Assembly: GCA_026707445.1 (NCBI GenBank)
Contig: JAPOWV010000021.1
Location: 51,815 to 115,814, forward strand
DNA from: Gammaproteobacteria bacterium
GTDB taxonomy: Bacteria; Pseudomonadota; Gammaproteobacteria; Steroidobacterales; Foliamicaceae
Direction of reading: 5' to 3'
DNA length: 64,000 nt
The notes under the pieces: model-generated
What the model was told of the DNA's origin: nothing
What the model saw: only the letters and a program-made list of their open reading frames with translations
Database searches by the model: none
Shown: piece after piece, positions 61,821-64,000 of the stretch
Position numbering within the stretch: position 1 is the first letter of the stretch
Layout: every line of letters starts with the position of its first letter
Position numbers and translations under genes: made by a program

Positions 61821-63047
61821 AACCCGGCCGGATTGCTGGCTACGGCCGCTCTCGGCCCATCGCATCGTGGCGAAGGCCGCCGCTCCGCACAGTGCATACG
61901 CCGCAGTCAGCGAATTGAGCGTTCCGTCGAAGCGGTAGGCGACGAACGCCCCGAACGGCACCGACACCAGCGTGGGCAACGACGTGACTACCGTGGCGCC
62001 GATGCCCGCGATGTGGCCCAGCGGCCGCATGGCGAGCGCGCTGAGATTGCCGAACAGCAGACCCGCCCACACAAAAACGCACAACTGGTAGGTCATGAAC
62101 AGCCAGAAGGGCGGAACGCCGCCCAGCGCGACGGTGAGCGCCCACGCCGCCGCCGCTGCAATCGTGAAGGCGATGATGGCGATCGTGGACAGCCGGCGCA
62201 TCCCGTACTTCAGCACCAGGCGCCCGTTCACGAACGACATGCATGCGATGACGAGCGCCAGAGAGCCGAAGTAGAAGGGAAACAGCGCGCCGGTGTCGTA
62301 GACATCCTGGTAGATCTGCTGAGCGGCGCTGATATAGGCGAGAAACGGCGTGAACAGGAGGCCGCTGGCCAGCGTGTAGCCCAGCGCGGACCGGATCTTC
62401 ACGACTTCCACTGCGCCGCTGACGATGGCCGGCAGCGACATCGGCCGCCGGCGTGCGGCGGGCAGGGTTTCCGGCTGCCGCACCGTGAACCAGACGAAGG
62501 CGACGACGGCAATGCCGAAGAACGACGCGAATATGGCCCGCCAGCCGGCCAGCCACTGTATCCCCTGTCCCAGCGCCGGGGCGATCGTGGGCGCCAGGAT
62601 GAACAGCGACGTCGCGAACGACATCAGCCGCGCCATCTGGCGCCCTTCGTACTGATCGCGCACCAGCGCCATGGTCACGACCCGCGGCCCCGCCACCCCG
62701 ACGCCCTGCAGGACCCGACCCACCATCATCACCTCGAAGGTGCGAGCGAAAACGCTCATCAGCGATCCGGCCATGAACAGGATCAGGCCCGCGTGTATGG
62801 CCGGCTTGCGCCCGGCGCGGTCCGACAGCGGTCCGAAGAAGAACTGGCCGACGGCGAGGCCCAGGAAAACCGCCGCGATCACGAACTGCACGTCGTTGCG
62901 GTTCACGACCCCGAGGTCTTCGCCGATGGCCGGCAGCGCCGGCAACATCCCGTCGATGGACAGCGCGCCGAGCGAAATCAACAGCGCGATAAGCGGAACG
63001 AACTCGCCCGTGCGAAGGGCCGGCGTGTCGGAGGCGGGCGAACCCAT
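61815..63047 (-). CDS. MFS multidrug exporter, Bcr/CflA family (copy 2)
   Basis: 410 residues from ATG 63047; ends overlap the amine oxidase by 6 bp. Twelve helices with GPLSDRAGRKPAIHAGL in loop 2-3 and GRVLQGVGVAGPRVVTM. Nearly colinear with copy 1 at 32128-33378 throughout, including DVYDTGALFPFYFG and LLFGNLSALAMRPLGHIAG. It probably exports toxic small molecules or the products of local metabolism; its place beside amine oxidase copy 3 and the M24 gene suggests the latter. It is divergent from the M24 gene 86 bp away. Confidence 0.9.
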   Translation of the reverse strand: MGSPASDTPALRTGEFVPLIALLISLGALSIDGMLPALPAIGEDLGVVNRNDVQFVIAAVFLGLAVGQFFFGPLSDRAGRKPAIHAGLILFMAGSLMSVFARTFEVMMVGRVLQGVGVAGPRVVTMALVRDQYEGRQMARLMSFATSLFILAPTIAPALGQGIQWLAGWRAIFASFFGIAVVAFVWFTVRQPETLPAARRRPMSLPAIVSGAVEVVKIRSALGYTLASGLLFTPFLAYISAAQQIYQDVYDTGALFPFYFGSLALVIACMSFVNGRLVLKYGMRRLSTIAIIAFTIAAAAAWALTVALGGVPPFWLFMTYQLCVFVWAGLLFGNLSALAMRPLGHIAGIGATVVTSLPTLVSVPFGAFVAYRFDGTLNSLTAAYALCGAAAFATMRWAESGRSQQSGRVL

Positions 63048-63133
63048 GAGAAACTTGCACCTTTGCAACGCAAAGTCCGGCACCATAGCATTTTCCGCTG
63101 GATGACGGACTGAAGCAGCAAGAGGAGAACGCC

Positions 63134-64000
63134 ATGCCCGATGAGTCCACGATGAACCGCCGCCACGTACTGGGAGGTCTCGCTGCCGCGGGTGCGGCCG
63201 GGTTGGTTGCCGATGGGCGAGCCGCCGAGCCGGCGCGCCTGCGCATGGGCGTGTCAGTGCCGCCGCCCATCCTCGGACCGCGCATGAACTTCGAGCAGGC
63301 CGACAAGGTCATGGCCGAACTGGGGCTCGACGCCATCGTTCTGGGAGGCGCCAAGAACCTCTATCACGCCACGGGGCTCGACCTGACCTCGCCCAAGATG
63401 GGCCATTCGCCCGCGGTCTACGCACTGATCACGCGCAACCGGGACCAGCGCCTATCTCTGATCGCGCCGACCTTCCTCTATTACTACACCATCGCCATGG
63501 ACCACCGGCACTCGGACTTTCCTGCGTACCTGTATGCGGCGCCCGGCGCGGAAGAGGCGGAGGACGCGGAGCTGGGTGTCGACCAACTGCCGCTGTATCC
63601 GGATCTCGAACACGAGCCGCTCGATTTCATCGAGACCACGCGCCTGAGCATCGTCGAGCGCGCCGTGCGTTCGGAGGCCGCCCGGCCGAATCTCAAGTTT
63701 GCGCTGGCCAATGCGCTGAAGGACACAGGCGTGGCCGGCGGACGCATCGCCGCGGACGTGCAGCCCGTGATCCGCAACGCAACGGAGGCCGCCGAGAAGG
63801 CCACCGTGGTGAGCGCCGACGACGCGCTGCGGCGCATCCGGCCGGTCAAGTCCGACATCGAAATCCAGCTCATGCGCTACGCCGCCCAGGCCAACGCCGA
63901 AGCCGCATTGCAGGCGGCCTCCACCGTGCGCGCCGGGGCCGACGTGCGCGAGCTGCGCGCCACCTTTTTCGCGGCCGCGGCCGCTCGTGGTATGCGCGGC
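63134..64000 (+). CDS. Tat-exported M24-family protein, 3' part outside the window
   Basis: 289 residues are visible from ATG 63134 after AGAGGAG. The N-terminus MNRRHVLGGLAAAGAAGLVA is a twin-arginine signal. The creatinase-type N-terminal domain (RMNFEQADKVMAELGLDAIV, then YHATGLD) and the linker RRIRPVKSDIEIQLMRYAAQ of M24 proteins follow; the catalytic half lies beyond the edge. It is a second exported M24 protein besides 46421-47806, although the two are clearly different sequences. Its metal ligands cannot be judged. Confidence 0.75.
   Translation, partial: MPDESTMNRRHVLGGLAAAGAAGLVADGRAAEPARLRMGVSVPPPILGPRMNFEQADKVMAELGLDAIVLGGAKNLYHATGLDLTSPKMGHSPAVYALITRNRDQRLSLIAPTFLYYYTIAMDHRHSDFPAYLYAAPGAEEAEDAELGVDQLPLYPDLEHEPLDFIETTRLSIVERAVRSEAARPNLKFALANALKDTGVAGGRIAADVQPVIRNATEAAEKATVVSADDALRRIRPVKSDIEIQLMRYAAQANAEAALQAASTVRAGADVRELRATFFAAAAARGMRG

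Noticed and set aside
61833..63113. 426-codon plus-strand frame opposite the second Bcr/CflA exporter
   Set aside because: Low-complexity His/Arg/Gln-rich frame typical of the complement of a membrane-protein gene.
1..64000. Mobile element, phage or CRISPR
   Set aside because: No transposase, integrase, terminal repeats, phage genes or regular spacer repeats; the toxin-antitoxin pair alone does not prove an island.

Overview
The window is a gene-dense, high-GC stretch of a Gram-negative chromosome. A TonB-dependent receptor, several outer- or inner-membrane lipoproteins, Tat-type signals, TRAP and Dpp-type transporters and Bcr/CflA-type exporters point to a proteobacterium, most likely a heterotrophic gammaproteobacterium; that assignment is inference. 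I found no rRNA, tRNA, CRISPR array, insertion sequence or phage gene. No gap longer than 300 bases lacks a gene. Almost everything is catabolic: sugar acids, amines or amino-acid derivatives, aromatic compounds, peptides and sulfate esters.

1-7.7 kb: a nitrogen-compound catabolic block. It has an M20 amidohydrolase (cut by the window edge), a creatinase/ectoine-hydrolase-like M24 protein, an Asp/Glu racemase-superfamily enzyme, a class I aminotransferase, an SDR, an Ldh2-type dehydrogenase and a luciferase-like monooxygenase. Its regulator is a MerR-XRE-cupin triple fusion. The same dyad (TACTA-N3-TACAGTA) lies in front of two of its transcription units.

7.7-18.4 kb: a nearly complete non-phosphorylating L-fucose route (aldo/keto reductase, lactonase, L-fuconate dehydratase, SDR, FAH-family hydrolase) interleaved with xylB and xylA. 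A chain of two mini-ORFs precedes the FAH gene. A coiled-coil lipoprotein and a VapBC/FitAB-type toxin-antitoxin pair sit inside the block.

18.4-28 kb: a Rieske oxygenase, an HpaB-type flavin monooxygenase and an arylmalonate-decarboxylase-like protein without its catalytic Cys. They are followed by a Dpp/Opp peptide transporter operon with a fused double ATPase and an embedded beta-propeller gene.

28-45.6 kb: a VCBS/FG-GAP lipoprotein divergent from an HTH regulator across a nested dyad, a carboxylesterase, a Bcr/CflA exporter, a formylglycine sulfatase divergent from a TonB receptor, a MarR regulator, an aryl-sulfotransferase with a small lipoprotein, a second FAH-family enzyme, and a ThDP-enzyme/TRAP-transporter operon.

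45.7-64 kb: an 18-kb block with seven proteins carrying Tat-like twin-arginine signals: three flavin amine oxidases, two M24 proteins and two DUF1838-like proteins. Its core is a six-gene minus-strand operon: two DUF1838-like proteins, a GPH/MFS symporter, a tandem nitrilase whose first domain is degenerate, a flavin amine oxidase, and a c-type cytochrome overlapping it by 4 bp. I think this is the best candidate for an undescribed system: periplasmic oxidation of an unknown amine with electrons passed to cytochrome c.
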